64,000 nucleotides of DNA from Thermoguttaceae bacterium (GCA_017407125.1 JAFQXE010000042.1:31567-95566), one strand, 5' to 3'; numbered from the stretch's first letter, positions 9,901 to 24,056 are shown. The notes: generated by a model from the sequence alone, not told the origin. Numbers and translations: made by a program.

Positions 9901-10748
9901 AGCAGTACATCAGCATGTATCGCAGCAAGTATCCGCAGGTCAAAGAACTCCTTGAAACGCTGGAACGCAAACGCAATTCACACAAGCGCGGCGACGAGCT
10001 TCGCAACGGCGTTTTGCAGACGGTCAAGGTTTTCATCGCCAACAAACGCGTCCTGTCGGTCGGCGACAAGATGGCTGGTCGTCACGGAAACAAAGGCGTT
10101 ATTTCCAAGATTATGCGCCGTGAAGACATGCCCTTCCTCGCAGACGGAACTCCCATTCAGATTCTTTTGAATCCGTTGGGCGTACCTTCTCGTATGAACG
10201 TTGGACAGGTTTTGGAAACCCACCTCGGCTGGGCGGGTGCGACGCTCGGATTCAAGTCCATTACGCCGGTATTTGACGGCGCTAAAGAGTCTGAAATCAA
10301 CGACCTGCTGGAAAAAGCCGGTCTGCCTCGCAACGGTAAAGCCCGTCTGTACGACGGTCGAACCGGCGAGCCGTTTGATCAGGAAATTACCGTTGGGTAC
10401 ATTTACATGCTCAAACTGCACCATTTGGTAGACGACAAAGTCCACGCCAGAAGCACAGGTCCTTACTCCATGATTACACAGCAGCCTTTGGGCGGTAAAG
10501 CCCGTTCCGGCGGTCAGCGATTTGGGGAAATGGAAGTCTGGGCTTTGGAAGCGTACGGCGCCGCTTACATCCTTCAGGAACTCCTGACGGTCAAGTCGGA
10601 CGACGTCGACGGTCGTACCAAGATTTACGAATCGATGGTCAAGGGCGAAAATACGCTCGAAGCCGGAACCCCGGCGAGCTTTGACGTTTTGACCAACGAA
10701 ATTCGCGGTCTGGGTCTTAACATGCAACTGGAACGAGGGAGCAACTAA
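6957..10748 (+). CDS. rpoB: DNA-directed RNA polymerase subunit beta
   Basis: 1263 residues, full length for the family. RpoB forms, with beta', the catalytic cleft of RNA polymerase. Landmarks: a rifampicin-pocket segment near residue 454 ([12 protein letters not shown], then [13 protein letters not shown]), [12 protein letters not shown] near 1035 and [17 protein letters not shown] near the C-terminus. The residues aligned to E. coli Q513, D516, H526, R529 and S531 are unchanged, while F514 and M515 are both Val. Start: ATG at 6957, nine bases after AAAAGG. It overlaps no neighbour and ends two bases before rpoC. The usual rplJ-rplL genes are not upstream; a divergent ankyrin gene is. Confidence 0.98.
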   Translation: MATKEIRRLNPKETRHFGKERFAVPIPDLTSLQTYNYDRFLQYGIPKEKREDIGLESIFREFFPIQNHDGKVSLEYVDYELCPPRYEPDECRLLKLTYGRPLRVKFRLYREGKDTLESEVFLCDIPIMLGGGEFIINGSERVVVNQLHRSPGIDFITDEDNSDRYAYSCRIIPERGSWIEINISKKDSLQLRIDQSQKFSAMTLLRAMDSRFSSTPALMKEFYGDSVVKLKTKTVKDTEKLVGMYALDDIIVPTGEEAGNVLLNFGEKITEQIAERIADSTIESLEVMPKPKNMMIIESIKDDMSKSHEDALWQIYRRLRPGNPQLLEKAKQLFQEKFKDLSRYRLGLVGRFRINRKLNLDVDKNEQGLTTTDLVTALKYLIQLCDKDPSAQLDDIDHLGNRRLRTIDELAVDELRKGFMKLTRTVKERMNMKDPSELSPQNLVNQKSISSTVDFFFGRGELSQVVDQTNPLSMLTHERRLSALGPGGLNRKRAGSEVRDVHHSHFGRICPIETPEGTNIGLISSLATYAAVDEFGFLTTPYQVVKDGVLQKEIKWLRADEEEGLFFAPADVHIQDGRIVGCDQAIGANVVGRRNGEYEVGKIKDVNFIDVSPCQMVGVSAGLIPFLEHDDANRALMGSNMQRQGVPLLCSEAPIVATGMEEPAARNSSLLIRSRRAGKVTYVDGIRCVVTGPVDSEGKVIESEQYEDEYVMRKFVGLNDLTCQNQRPIVKPGQILAAGDIIADGAAIDHGELALGRNVLCAFMVWEGYNYEDAIILSEELVQNDTYTSIHIIELEKEIRDTKLGREEFTRDIPNVSEKALRNLDENGIVRIGTYVRQGDILVGKVSPKSKTELTPEEKLLHAIFGRVGEDVKNDSLEVQSGVEGIVIDTQRIARKSTLSPEEKIEFDTILAQLEAEYYEKITAKFSAMIQSMEELLGQPIHSLAGESLIEDLEYKTVAENANTFNPERTDVWKTLTEKQREQYISMYRSKYPQVKELLETLERKRNSHKRGDELRNGVLQTVKVFIANKRVLSVGDKMAGRHGNKGVISKIMRREDMPFLADGTPIQILLNPLGVPSRMNVGQVLETHLGWAGATLGFKSITPVFDGAKESEINDLLEKAGLPRNGKARLYDGRTGEPFDQEITVGYIYMLKLHHLVDDKVHARSTGPYSMITQQPLGGKARSGGQRFGEMEVWALEAYGAAYILQELLTVKSDDVDGRTKIYESMVKGENTLEAGTPASFDVLTNEIRGLGLNMQLERGSN

Positions 10749-10750
10749 CC

Positions 10751-15253
<4,503 letters not shown>

Positions 15254-15311
15254 TTTGGTTCGATAACACAGCGGGCGCCGCGTCCGCTCTGTTAACGTTG
15301 ATTTAAAACAG

Positions 15312-15345
15312 AAAACCGGGAAGCGAAAGCTGTCCCGGTTTTTCT
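15312..15345 (+). terminator. intrinsic terminator of rpoBC
   Basis: Perfect 10-bp stem AAAACCGGGA/TCCCGGTTTT (15312-15321 and 15333-15342) with an inner AGC-GAAA-GCT stem closed by a GNRA-type tetraloop, followed by T residues. A textbook rho-independent terminator. Confidence 0.92.
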
Positions 15346-15415
15346 ATGGTTAAACGACTGAACTTTTAACAATCGTTTACCAAACGGATTCTAACGATGC
15401 AATGTGTGATGGTTG

Positions 15416-15655
15416 TTACCTGACAGCGTCAAGAACGTTCATAATCCAGGCAATCGCCAGAATAAGATAACCAAGACTACCCACAATCGGAATTGACACG
15501 GCTGGAATTATCGCGAAGCGAATCAGCGCCATAATCACAAGTATGAGAACGAACCAAAAAATCGCCGAATTAATGCGACCTTCGAGAAGCTGTCCCAAGC
15601 CGGGAATGAAAAACGACGCGATTCCGCAAATCAGTTTGTTTACTTGTTTAGCCAT
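15416..15655 (-). CDS. small membrane protein with PGLGQ motif
   Basis: 79 residues from the ATG at 15655, chosen because AAAAGGAT lies about ten bases upstream; the open frame extends 28 codons further without a binding site. Two hydrophobic segments (about 8-20 plus 27-45, and 52-75) flank F-F-I-P-G-L-G-Q-L-L-E-G-R, a motif typical of small TM2/DUF5683-like bacterial membrane proteins of unknown function. It faces rpoC across the terminator. Confidence 0.75.
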   Translation of the reverse strand: MAKQVNKLICGIASFFIPGLGQLLEGRINSAIFWFVLILVIMALIRFAIIPAVSIPIVGSLGYLILAIAWIMNVLDAVR

Positions 15656-15862
15656 AATGAAAATCCTTTTGTAAAGAGTAAGGAACAAACAAACGATCAA
15701 CTCTTTGGATAATATACCATAAAAGAGATTTTTTTGCAATCACAATTATTTTTCGGGATATTTTGAAAAACAACGGTCTTTCAGCTCTATTTTCAAACAT
15801 CAAATGGATTGAAATTCAATCATTTCTATTCAAAAACTTTTCCGTCCCCCCCTTTTTTTCTT

Positions 15863-15890
15863 TTGACAAAATTGTTATAATATATATAGA
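15863..15890 (+). promoter_or_regulatory. promoter of toroid/ABC operon
   Basis: TTGACA at 15863-15868, 16-base spacer, TATAGA at 15885-15890. A perfect TATAAT also sits at 15876-15881 but only seven bases from the -35, so it would need another -35. The leader is about 120 bases. The rest of the 360-base gap is AT-rich and holds nothing else I can identify. Confidence 0.6.
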
Positions 15891-16015
15891 AATAGTTGAG
15901 TAATATGCAATAAAATTGCAGTTACGATACATTAAAAGCAGGACGCAGCGACTGCAAAACGAGGCGTTTTTTCTGTTCTGTTTTGACTCTTATTCCCATC
16001 GAAAGGAACTTCAAC

Positions 16016-17197
16016 ATGATTAGAAAACTTTTGTCGGTATTGGTTGTTTTGGCTTTGTGCGTTAGCGTATACGCTCAGGAAGCTCCGAAGCAGGAAGCCG
16101 CGAGTAAACCCGCAGCGGGCGGCATGGGCGGACGCGGGTCGTTTACTCCCACTCCGTTTGTACGTCCGGAAACGATGCCGGAAGCGACTCCGGAAAACGT
16201 CGACAAGGCGATTGCCAAAGGCGTCGAGTATCTCAAAACCAAAGGACAGGGAGCAGACGGCTCGTTCAGCAAGTTCATGGGAATCGGGATTTCCGCGTTC
16301 GTAACTGGCGCGATGTTGGACGCTGGCTTGTCTCCGGACGACCCGGCTGTCGCCAAGGGATTAAAGTATCTCGAAGGGTTCGTTCAGCCCGACGGCGGAA
16401 TCTACAATCCCGACATGATGCTCATTACGTACGAGTCCTGCATTGCTATCGACACGTTTGTCAAGGCGAACGTTGACGGTCGATACAACAACATTCTCAA
16501 GCGGGCGGAAACGTTTATCCGGTCAACCCAGTACAACGAGGAAAACGGCTACTCTGCCGATAACCTCAACTACGGCGGCAGCGGCTACGGCACGATGGGG
16601 CGCGCTGACCTGTCCAACACAGGCTTTTTCCTGGACGCCTTAAAATCGCTGGGCGCGAAGGCGGACGACCCTGCCATTCAAAAGGCGATGGTTTTCGTTT
16701 CCCGCTGCCAGAACTGCGAGTCCCCGCACAACACGACCAAGTTTGCCGACAAGAACCCGGACGGCGGATTCTTCTACGTCTGCGTTGGCGACGGCAACAT
16801 GGAAAACGGCGGTATGCGCTCTTACGGCTCCATGTCCTATACGGGATTAAAGAGCTTCATCTACGCCAATATGGATACCAACGACGTCCGTTACAAGGCG
16901 GCGATGGACTGGATTAAAAAGTACTATACCGTCCAGGAAAACCCGATGCAGCAGCAGGCGGGCGTTTATTATTACTTCAACACGTTTGGAAAGACAATGT
17001 CGCTTTTGGGACAGGATTCGTTCACCGACGCCAACGGCAAAGCCCACAACTGGCGCGCTGAACTGGCGTCTGAAATCATTGCCCGCCAGCAGCCGGACGG
17101 TTCCTGGAAAAACGGCGATTCCAACCGCTGGATGGAAAACGATCAAAACCTCGCCACCGCCTACGCGATCAAAGCGTTGGTTATGACGAAAAAGTAG
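16016..17197 (+). CDS. secreted prenyltransferase/squalene-oxidase-repeat (alpha/alpha toroid) protein
   Basis: 393 residues from the ATG at 16016, seven bases after GAAAGGAAC; the frame could start 11 codons earlier but without a binding site. Signal peptide at 1-21 (ends VYAQE), then a Gly/Met linker (AAGGMGGRG), then repeated helical motifs of the squalene-cyclase/prenyltransferase type (VEYLKTKGQGADGSF, LKYLEGFVQPDGGIYN, RQQPDGSWKNG). Such exported toroids are common in planctomycetes; their substrate is not established, and the catalytic DxDD of true cyclases is not seen. The following genes encode an ABC exporter, so the three may work together at the envelope. The stop codon begins a heptamer array. 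Confidence 0.85.
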   Translation: MIRKLLSVLVVLALCVSVYAQEAPKQEAASKPAAGGMGGRGSFTPTPFVRPETMPEATPENVDKAIAKGVEYLKTKGQGADGSFSKFMGIGISAFVTGAMLDAGLSPDDPAVAKGLKYLEGFVQPDGGIYNPDMMLITYESCIAIDTFVKANVDGRYNNILKRAETFIRSTQYNEENGYSADNLNYGGSGYGTMGRADLSNTGFFLDALKSLGAKADDPAIQKAMVFVSRCQNCESPHNTTKFADKNPDGGFFYVCVGDGNMENGGMRSYGSMSYTGLKSFIYANMDTNDVRYKAAMDWIKKYYTVQENPMQQQAGVYYYFNTFGKTMSLLGQDSFTDANGKAHNWRAELASEIIARQQPDGSWKNGDSNRWMENDQNLATAYAIKALVMTKK

Positions 17198-17327
17198 GCA
17201 GTAGTGCTTAGTACTTAGTGCTTAGTGCTTAGCACTTAGGATTAAGGCGCAAAGCGCCTCACTATGCACTATGCACTACGCACTATGCACTCTACTCTCG
17301 CAACTCGCAACTCGTAACTCGCAACTT
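17195..17327. repeat. heptamer arrays around a short hairpin
   Basis: Units TAGTGCT/TAGTACT (17195-17240), then the hairpin AGGCGC-AAA-GCGCCT, then CACTATG units and CAACTCG units up to the next start codon. The two arms are largely complementary. The array begins with the TAG stop of the toroid gene. Confidence 0.85.
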
Positions 17328-17331
17328 AATC

Positions 17332-18015
17332 ATGTCATTTATCACGATTGAAAACGTTTACAAAACGTATAAGACTGGCGCGTCGGAAGTTCACGCGCTC
17401 AACGGCGTTTCCCTTCAAATTGAAAAGGGAGAGCACGTTGCCATCATGGGCAAAAGCGGGTCGGGAAAATCGACTCTGTTACACGTTCTGGCGGGATTGA
17501 CCCGATTCGACTCCGGGACCATTACCATTGACGGGAACTCTGTCAGCGCGATGTCAGACGCCGCGTTAACCCGCTTCCGCCGCGAAAAAATCGGCTTGAT
17601 CTTTCAGGCGTTCAACCTCATTCCGACGCTTACGGCGGAAGAGAACATTCTTTTGCCGCTTATTGCTGACGGGAAAAAGGATATCGACAAAGACCGACTG
17701 GAAATGCTCCTGACCCGTTTGGAAATCGCAGACAGACGCTCTCATCGTCCGGACGCGCTGTCCGGCGGAGAGCAGCAGCGAGTTGCCGTTGCGCGAGCGT
17801 TGATGTCCCCGACGGATATTCTCCTTGCCGACGAGCCGACGGGGAATCTGGACTCCGCCAACTCCATGAAGCTGTGTCAGATTCTCAAAGAGCTGTGTAA
17901 AGACCAGGGGCGAACCCTCCTTGTTGTAACGCACGAAAACGAAGTCGCCGCCTTTGCGGATCGCGTTATTACGCTCAAAGACGGTCAGATTGTCCCTCAA
18001 TCCGCCAACAACTAA
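17332..18015 (+). CDS. ABC transporter ATP-binding protein, LolD/MacB type
   Basis: 227 residues, a single nucleotide-binding domain: Walker A GKSGSGKST (about 41-49), Q-loop IFQAFNL, signature LSGGEQQRVAVARAL, Walker B ILLADEPTGNLDS and the switch His in VVTHEN. The sequence type is that of LolD, MacB and FtsE ATPases, which drive mechanotransmission rather than solute pumping. It pairs with the permease starting ten bases downstream. The start has no Shine-Dalgarno; a heptamer repeat abuts it. Confidence 0.95.
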   Translation: MSFITIENVYKTYKTGASEVHALNGVSLQIEKGEHVAIMGKSGSGKSTLLHVLAGLTRFDSGTITIDGNSVSAMSDAALTRFRREKIGLIFQAFNLIPTLTAEENILLPLIADGKKDIDKDRLEMLLTRLEIADRRSHRPDALSGGEQQRVAVARALMSPTDILLADEPTGNLDSANSMKLCQILKELCKDQGRTLLVVTHENEVAAFADRVITLKDGQIVPQSANN

Positions 18016-18025
18016 GGAGACTGTC

Positions 18026-21000
18026 ATGCAGCTGTTTTGTAAACTGATTTTTCGCGAGGCGTGCGTTCATCGCGTTCGGCTGGCGTTAGCTCTGCTGGCG
18101 ATTATCGCAACGTCCTGTCTATCCGTTTGGATTATTGGCGGCTTTGACCAGCTCTCCGCTCAAAAGCGCGACACCGCTGAGAACTACCTCGGCGCGTATC
18201 AGCTTGTCCTCTCGCCCCCGGCGGGAATGGCAGGCGGTCCCGGCGGCGGAATGGGCAAAGGCATGCGCGGCGGTCGCCCCGGCATGGGCGGTCCTGGCGG
18301 CATGGGCGGACGTCCCGGTGGAGCGCCCGGCGGAATGGGAGAAAAGCCCAACGCAGATAAAGCGCCCGGAGAAGGCAAGCCTGAAGGCGGTCGTCCAGAA
18401 GGCATGGGCGGCGCTGGCGGCATGGGAGGTATGGGCGGATTCGGCGGAGGAATGGGCGGCGGACGTTCCAACTTGAGAGCGCTCAGCCCGTTGACGCCGC
18501 AGATTATCGCCATGCTTCGCAACGACGAGGACGTCGTTTCCGTCGACACCGCTATGCAGTGTTTTGGCGTTCAGTCGGCTCTGGCAGACGAGAACTTTTC
18601 CGTCTACGACAGAATTCGTCAAGGCATGGGTACGCCGATGGGGTCGGCTCTGGTCGTTGGAATCAACACGACCGAAAGTCCGTTCAAACTGGAAGACGGC
18701 CGCTGGTTCGATACGGTTATAACAGGCTATCCGAAAGACTCGCAGGACATTCTGGAATGTGTAGTCGGGTCGTCTGCGATGAAGCAAATGCGCCCGATGG
18801 GCGACAAAGACAAGCGCAAGGCGGAAGTCGGCTCGATTGTTCAGTTCTACTATAACGGCGTTGAAAACAAGGCGAAAATCGTCGGCGTGTTTCAGCAGGG
18901 CTTGAGCGGTTCCGCTCCGATTCAGCGCGGCGCTCCCGGCGCGGTCAAGGTGGATACAACCCCCAAACCCGTCCAGATCACTCAGGGCGCGATCTACGTT
19001 CCTCTCGGCGCAGCGGCTAAACTGGCGGACTGCGACCCGAGAACCGATCTGGTTTACATCAAACTCAAAGAGGGAACGGACGTCAAAGCGTTCCGTGACA
19101 AGTACGAGAAAATCTTTGCGGAGAAGGAATCCCCCCTAATCTTCCAGGACGTCAACGACGTGAGAACGGCTCTGACGGAAAATCAGACTGCAAGCTCTAT
19201 TTTGAAACAGGCGTACGCCAGCATCGGGTTGGTTCTGGTCGCGGCGACGTTTATTATTTTCACGACGCTTTCCATGGGCGTGAACGAACGGACGCGCCAG
19301 CTGGCTCTGCTGCGCTGCATTGGATTGAGCAGCGGGCAGATTTTCTTCCTCATCGTCGGCGAAGCGGTTTTGCTGGGCGTTTTAGGCGGAATCGGCGGCT
19401 TGGTTGCCGGATACGGCTTGCTCTGGACAAGTCAGGTTTTCAACGGGAACAACTCTGGCGTTACGCTCAGCTGGCTTTGCGTCGGCTTGACGTTCCTGTG
19501 TTCAATCGGCGGCGCTCTGCTGGCTAGTATAATCCCGGCTTTCAGAGCGGCGCATACAAAACCGATTGACGCGTTGCAGGAATCGCAGTTTATCCCGCCT
19601 CATAGCTGGGCGTGGCGTTCCGCTGTCGTCGGCTTGATTTTGTCGTCCGTTACACCGTTGATTGTTTACGGAAACATCGTCTCCGGAGCGCTGCAAAAGA
19701 CGCTCTATGGCGGATTGGGGCTGGTCTTGATGTCGATCGGGTTCCTCCTGCTCATTCCAGCGCTGATTATTATTTCTGAAAAGATTTTCACTCCAATCGC
19801 CAGCGCGATTTTCGGGATACCGTCCGTTTTTCTGCACGGACAGCTGACCCGTTCGCTGTGGCGATCCGTGGGAACCGTTATCAGCATCAGCGTCGGGCTG
19901 GGGCTGTACTGTTTCTTTGAGATTTGGGGCTATTCGATGCTCGTGCCATTTACGCCAACGCACGACATGCCGGAAGCCCTCGTCGCGTTTTTCCCGAAGG
20001 GGATTTCAGATGCCGACATTGAAAAAGTCAAGGCGTGCAAGACGGTCGACCCAGACCGATTTATGGCTCTGCAGGTAGAACACGCCAAATTCACGACCGA
20101 AACGCTCAAAAAGCTTGACCCGAAATACGACCCCGACAAGCCGGGCGACCCGCGCAAAAACGCGTTTGGCATGAACGACAACATGGTTATCATGGGCGTT
20201 GACGTCGCCAAGGCGTTTGAAGGTTCAACCCCGATGTTGAAGTTCCCGCTGGCAGAAGGGACGCTCAAAGACGTTGTTACAAAACTTAATTCGACGGAGA
20301 AAAACTACTGTCTGGTAATTGACGCCTTTGCTCAACCGCTCAACCTTCACGTGGGCGACGAGCTGGAATTCATCGTTCCCGACCCCTCCAGCGGTCGCGG
20401 CACGTTCGGCGGACTGCCGAAAACCATCGGGACGACGTCCATGACAGGCGTCAGCAACCCCGGCGAAGTCAAAGACGACAGCGGCAAAGCCAAAACGGTC
20501 AAGTTTGAAATCGCCGGCGTTCTGTCCTATACGGGCTACCAGTGGATGGTCAAGACATCCGGTCTGCGATTCCGTCAAGGGCGCGGCGGGCTGATTTTCT
20601 GCCGGGACAACATCGTCTGGGACGCTTTCAACACGCCGCAGGAAGACCGCAACCGGTTCTTCTGGTTTGACGAAAAGAAAGATTCGAACTTGGACTATAA
20701 CGCTCTCAACTACGCCATGACGCAAATTGCCGTCGAGAGCGGCGAGTCGCAACCGGAGAGCAGCGAGAATAACGATTCCCAGGTTATTTCATCCAAAGGC
20801 TTCGCCAAGGTTTCGACAATCGAATCCCTCAACGCGTTTCTCAACTCCCGGGCGGACTCCGTTATCGAAGCGATGGCGAAAATGCCGTTGATGATTTTGA
20901 TTATCAGCTCCATCGCGGTTGTCAATACGATGGTTGCGTCGGTCAGAACCCGTCGTTGGGAAATCGGACTGTTACGTTCCATCTCTCTGACCCGATTCCA

Positions 21001-21271
21001 GACTGTGCGAATGATCTTCGCCGAATCGCTTTTGCTGGCGCTGGTGTCGTGCTTTGTCAGCTTCGCGTTGGGTACGATAGCCGCCTGGTGCTCGATTGGC
21101 GTCTCGTCAACCGGCGCGTTCGGAGCGGTCAACGTCCCGCTGACGTTCCCGTGGGAAAAGCTCGGCTTCGGATTCGCCCTGACGCTGGGATTGTGCCTCC
21201 TCGCCGCCGTTTGGACAGCGTTCTCCGCATCGCGGGAAGAACCGTCTAAACTGCTGGCTGGCGAACGATAA
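18026..21271 (+). CDS. ABC transporter permease, MacB/FtsX family, with Gly/Met-rich insert
   Basis: 1081 residues from the ATG at 18026 (AAGGAGA six bases before). An N-terminal membrane helix, a large periplasmic part, FtsX-type membrane bundles (about 395-530, 540-650) and a further C-terminal bundle (about 955-1075, ending REEPSKLLAGER) give it two FtsX-type modules, as in LolCE-like fused permeases. Residues about 65-150 are an unusual low-complexity stretch rich in Gly, Met and Pro (repeats like GGMGG, RPGMGG) inserted in the first periplasmic domain. Likely exports or extracts lipid, peptide or lipoprotein with the ATPase upstream; the substrate is unknown. Confidence 0.9.
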   Translation: MQLFCKLIFREACVHRVRLALALLAIIATSCLSVWIIGGFDQLSAQKRDTAENYLGAYQLVLSPPAGMAGGPGGGMGKGMRGGRPGMGGPGGMGGRPGGAPGGMGEKPNADKAPGEGKPEGGRPEGMGGAGGMGGMGGFGGGMGGGRSNLRALSPLTPQIIAMLRNDEDVVSVDTAMQCFGVQSALADENFSVYDRIRQGMGTPMGSALVVGINTTESPFKLEDGRWFDTVITGYPKDSQDILECVVGSSAMKQMRPMGDKDKRKAEVGSIVQFYYNGVENKAKIVGVFQQGLSGSAPIQRGAPGAVKVDTTPKPVQITQGAIYVPLGAAAKLADCDPRTDLVYIKLKEGTDVKAFRDKYEKIFAEKESPLIFQDVNDVRTALTENQTASSILKQAYASIGLVLVAATFIIFTTLSMGVNERTRQLALLRCIGLSSGQIFFLIVGEAVLLGVLGGIGGLVAGYGLLWTSQVFNGNNSGVTLSWLCVGLTFLCSIGGALLASIIPAFRAAHTKPIDALQESQFIPPHSWAWRSAVVGLILSSVTPLIVYGNIVSGALQKTLYGGLGLVLMSIGFLLLIPALIIISEKIFTPIASAIFGIPSVFLHGQLTRSLWRSVGTVISISVGLGLYCFFEIWGYSMLVPFTPTHDMPEALVAFFPKGISDADIEKVKACKTVDPDRFMALQVEHAKFTTETLKKLDPKYDPDKPGDPRKNAFGMNDNMVIMGVDVAKAFEGSTPMLKFPLAEGTLKDVVTKLNSTEKNYCLVIDAFAQPLNLHVGDELEFIVPDPSSGRGTFGGLPKTIGTTSMTGVSNPGEVKDDSGKAKTVKFEIAGVLSYTGYQWMVKTSGLRFRQGRGGLIFCRDNIVWDAFNTPQEDRNRFFWFDEKKDSNLDYNALNYAMTQIAVESGESQPESSENNDSQVISSKGFAKVSTIESLNAFLNSRADSVIEAMAKMPLMILIISSIAVVNTMVASVRTRRWEIGLLRSISLTRFQTVRMIFAESLLLALVSCFVSFALGTIAAWCSIGVSSTGAFGAVNVPLTFPWEKLGFGFALTLGLCLLAAVWTAFSASREEPSKLLAGER
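18220..18473 (+). repeat. Gly/Met-rich low-complexity coding repeat
   Basis: About 85 codons of irregular GGCATGGGCGGN units inside the permease gene. The reverse strand reads as a Pro-rich frame, a common shadow of such DNA. Confidence 0.8.
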
Positions 21272-21300
21272 AAAGACGACGCACTTTGCATTTCGGAGAG

Positions 21301-21326
21301 CGGCGCCTATAGACGCCGCTTTGTCC
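21301..21326 (+). repeat. GC-rich hairpin repeat, second copy
   Basis: CGGCG-CCTATAGA-CGCCG followed by CTTTGTCCAATT. Same flanks as the copy at 4075, different loop and stem bases. Lies between convergent permease and xylanase genes and is followed by CTAATCG/CTAATCA heptamers that include the xylanase stop codon. Confidence 0.55.
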
Positions 21327-21338
21327 AATTGCTAATCG

Positions 21339-23942
21339 CTAATCATTAATTACCCGATAGTACGCCGGTTTGGGGTTGTTTTCCCGGTCGAACAGGAGCG
21401 GGTAGTCTTTTCTCCCTCGGCGAGGAAATCCCGACAGCCAGGAGTAGCGGTCGGACGCGCCCCAGAATGTAACAGCAGTAATCTTGTCGGCGTTCTTAAC
21501 CAGAACGGCAAACGCCGCCGCGTAGGCGTCCGCCTGCTTTTGGGCGATTTCCGGCGTGTACTCGTGTTCCTGACGCGCCTGGTTCTGCCGTAACGCGTCG
21601 GGGCCGTGGTAGTTGGAATACGTCGTCATATCAAGTTCCGTAATCTGAACTTCCAAGCCCAGCTCTGTAAAGGCGTCAATTGACTTTTGCAGTTCTTCCG
21701 GGCTGAAACTCTCGATATTCCAATGGGCCTGCATGCCGACGCCGTCAATGGGAACGCCGGCGTCGATGAGCGATTTGAGCATTTTCACCGCCCGGGCGCG
21801 TTTGGCGGGATTGATCAGGTTATAGTCGTTATAGAACAGTTTGATATCTGGGTCGATTTTCCGCGCCGTTCGGAACGCCTGAGCGATAAAGTCTTCCCCG
21901 CAGATCTCGTACCATGGGCTGCGAGTTCGATAGACGCCGTCGCCCCAGTCCGCCAGCGCCTCGTTGACAACGTCCCAGCAATAAACCTTTCCCTTGAAAT
22001 GCGTCAGAACCTTGGTCATGTACTCTTCCATGCGCTCATAGAGGGCTTCCTTGGTCAGCCGCTGTCCGTTCTCATCCTGGAAGAATGACTGCGGGGTTTG
22101 GCTGTGCCAGACGAGCGTATGCCCGCGCATTTTCATGCCGTGTTCCTGAGCGAACGCAACCAGCGCGTCCGCCTGATCGAAACTGTAGTTCCCGTCTGGA
22201 CGGTAAATCGCTTCCGGCTTCATGCAGTTTTCTGCGGTGATGCTGTTGAACTGCCGGGCGATATGCGCCGACAATTCCGGATTTCGAAACTGGAACGGCG
22301 TCACAGCGCAGCCGACGTCGAACTTCCCAACAAACTTGTCCTTGAGCGTTTGGACGGCTGAGAAATCTTCCGCCGCCGCGTCCAGACCGACTCGATACCA
22401 GTCGAAGTCCGCCGTTCCGCCGGGCGTTTGAGTCGAGAAGTAAAACAGACCGAATCGGTATCCCATAAAATGCGGGAGCGTATAGGACATCTTCAACTCT
22501 TCCGGAACGGTCGTCCAGGACGAGCCGTCGAGCGAATAGCTGAATCGGGCGACGTCCGCCTGAGCGCGGAAATCGCAGGAGATTTTCAGATAGACGACGT
22601 TTTCGTCAAACTCCCGGACAACCGTTTCGACCTTCTGCCCGTTGTTGCGTCTATCGTTAAGAACCGTAACCAGTTTGTTCTTCCCGCCCTCTTTTTTAAC
22701 GCTGATAAACCCATAGAACCGCTGCAGCGCGACCAGCCCTGCGTAGTCGCCGTCGCGCAAGCCGGAGCAGTCCAGACGAATCGCCGCGGCGCACGTCGGA
22801 CCAAACGTTCTTTGCGTCAGCGTGTTGCGCGCCTGCGTTACGTCGCTGTCAACGCGGCTTGTCGTCAGCCGAAAGAACCCTTCCCGCTGCGTCAAAGACC
22901 AGTCAGAGGGAACCGGGTTGTGATTCCATTCCCAGGCAGGATTGAGCGTTGGGGAATTGAACTCATCGCTTGTAACAATTTCCGGAATCTGACTGTTATG
23001 AGCGGGCAACGAATCGATCTGCTGCGGGACTTTGCCGTCGACGCCCAGAACCGGCCAGCCGTCAACCCATTCTACCGGCATGACGTAAGGCATACGTCCA
23101 ACGGCCCCGGAATCGCGGAAGAGAATCGCCATCCATTTGCCGTCCGGCGTGTCGAAAATGCCGCCTTGAGCGATGCCGCGATCGTGCATGCAGACGCGGG
23201 TTTCGTACGGTCCGGTAATTGTATCGGCGCGTGACACGACTTCCGTCCTCATGTCGCCGCCAGGCCAGGTTATGTTAAACAGATAATACTTCCCGTTAAC
23301 TTTGAACATTTGCGAGCCTTCGCCCAGCCCGCCGCGGCCGTTGGCGACTCGGCAGACGTCGCGAATAATCGGCTGGTCAACGCCACCGTCCAGAACGCCG
23401 GAGCAGTCCGGCTTGAGTTCTCGAATCCGAATCGTCCCGGCGCCGTAAATCATATAGACGCGTCCGTCGTCGTCAAAAAACAGGGACGAGTCGTGCAGCA
23501 TCGGTTCAAAGGACTTCATTTCCCATTTGCCGGACAGGGGGTCGTCGGTCGTAAAGACGTACGTCTTGCCCGTCGTTCCGGCAAAGGTCGAGACGTAAAA
23601 CTTCCCGTTGTGAAATCGCAGACTGCTTGCCCACGTTCCGCGTCCGTACTCGTTTTTCCCGTTGTTGAGGTTGAGCGAATCCATATCCGCCAGGTTCCCG
23701 TGCGCGTACGACGCCAGTTTCCAGTTGACCAGATCCTTGGAATAGTAAATCGGCAGCCCGGGCGACAGGTGCATGGTCGTCGAACTCATATAGTACGTAT
23801 CGCCGACGCGAAGAACAGACGTGTCAGGCACGTCCGACCAGATAATCGGATTGGTCTGCTGAACGCGTTCCGGCTCTTGAGCGAACGCCGTCTGAACGAA
23901 CAAACCCGCCAAAAGAGCGGCAAAAATCAGGATTCTTTTCAT
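21339..23942 (-). CDS. bifunctional secreted GH43 beta-xylosidase/arabinofuranosidase - GH10 xylanase
   Basis: 867 residues with a signal peptide (1-21, ends AFAQE). Residues about 30-320 are a five-bladed GH43 propeller (PDTSVLRVGDTYYMSS with the catalytic-base region, GEGSQMFKVNGKYYLFN with the likely general acid Glu). Residues about 335-520 form the GH43-associated beta-sandwich (DEFNSPTLNPAWEWNH, FGLFYFSTQTPGG). Residues about 534-867 are a GH10 TIM barrel with acid/base Glu in CWDVVNEA (about 660) and nucleophile Glu in QITELDMTTYSN (about 767). Together they would cut the xylan backbone and trim xylose or arabinose ends outside the cytoplasm. A run of seven C lies just upstream of the ATG on the coding strand. 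Confidence 0.93.
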   Translation of the reverse strand: MKRILIFAALLAGLFVQTAFAQEPERVQQTNPIIWSDVPDTSVLRVGDTYYMSSTTMHLSPGLPIYYSKDLVNWKLASYAHGNLADMDSLNLNNGKNEYGRGTWASSLRFHNGKFYVSTFAGTTGKTYVFTTDDPLSGKWEMKSFEPMLHDSSLFFDDDGRVYMIYGAGTIRIRELKPDCSGVLDGGVDQPIIRDVCRVANGRGGLGEGSQMFKVNGKYYLFNITWPGGDMRTEVVSRADTITGPYETRVCMHDRGIAQGGIFDTPDGKWMAILFRDSGAVGRMPYVMPVEWVDGWPVLGVDGKVPQQIDSLPAHNSQIPEIVTSDEFNSPTLNPAWEWNHNPVPSDWSLTQREGFFRLTTSRVDSDVTQARNTLTQRTFGPTCAAAIRLDCSGLRDGDYAGLVALQRFYGFISVKKEGGKNKLVTVLNDRRNNGQKVETVVREFDENVVYLKISCDFRAQADVARFSYSLDGSSWTTVPEELKMSYTLPHFMGYRFGLFYFSTQTPGGTADFDWYRVGLDAAAEDFSAVQTLKDKFVGKFDVGCAVTPFQFRNPELSAHIARQFNSITAENCMKPEAIYRPDGNYSFDQADALVAFAQEHGMKMRGHTLVWHSQTPQSFFQDENGQRLTKEALYERMEEYMTKVLTHFKGKVYCWDVVNEALADWGDGVYRTRSPWYEICGEDFIAQAFRTARKIDPDIKLFYNDYNLINPAKRARAVKMLKSLIDAGVPIDGVGMQAHWNIESFSPEELQKSIDAFTELGLEVQITELDMTTYSNYHGPDALRQNQARQEHEYTPEIAQKQADAYAAAFAVLVKNADKITAVTFWGASDRYSWLSGFPRRGRKDYPLLFDRENNPKPAYYRVIND

Positions 23943-24056
23943 GATAGCTTTTGATTGTGGGGGGGTAAAGACAACGGGAAAAAACGCAACATTTTAACGT
24001 TTATTTTCCGATTATACCAAGACGTAAAACAGAATGCAAGACGGCAAAGAGAAAAA

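Noticed and set aside
17195..17327. CRISPR array
   Set aside because: Units are 7 bases without spacers, and no cas gene is nearby. The same applies to other arrays here.
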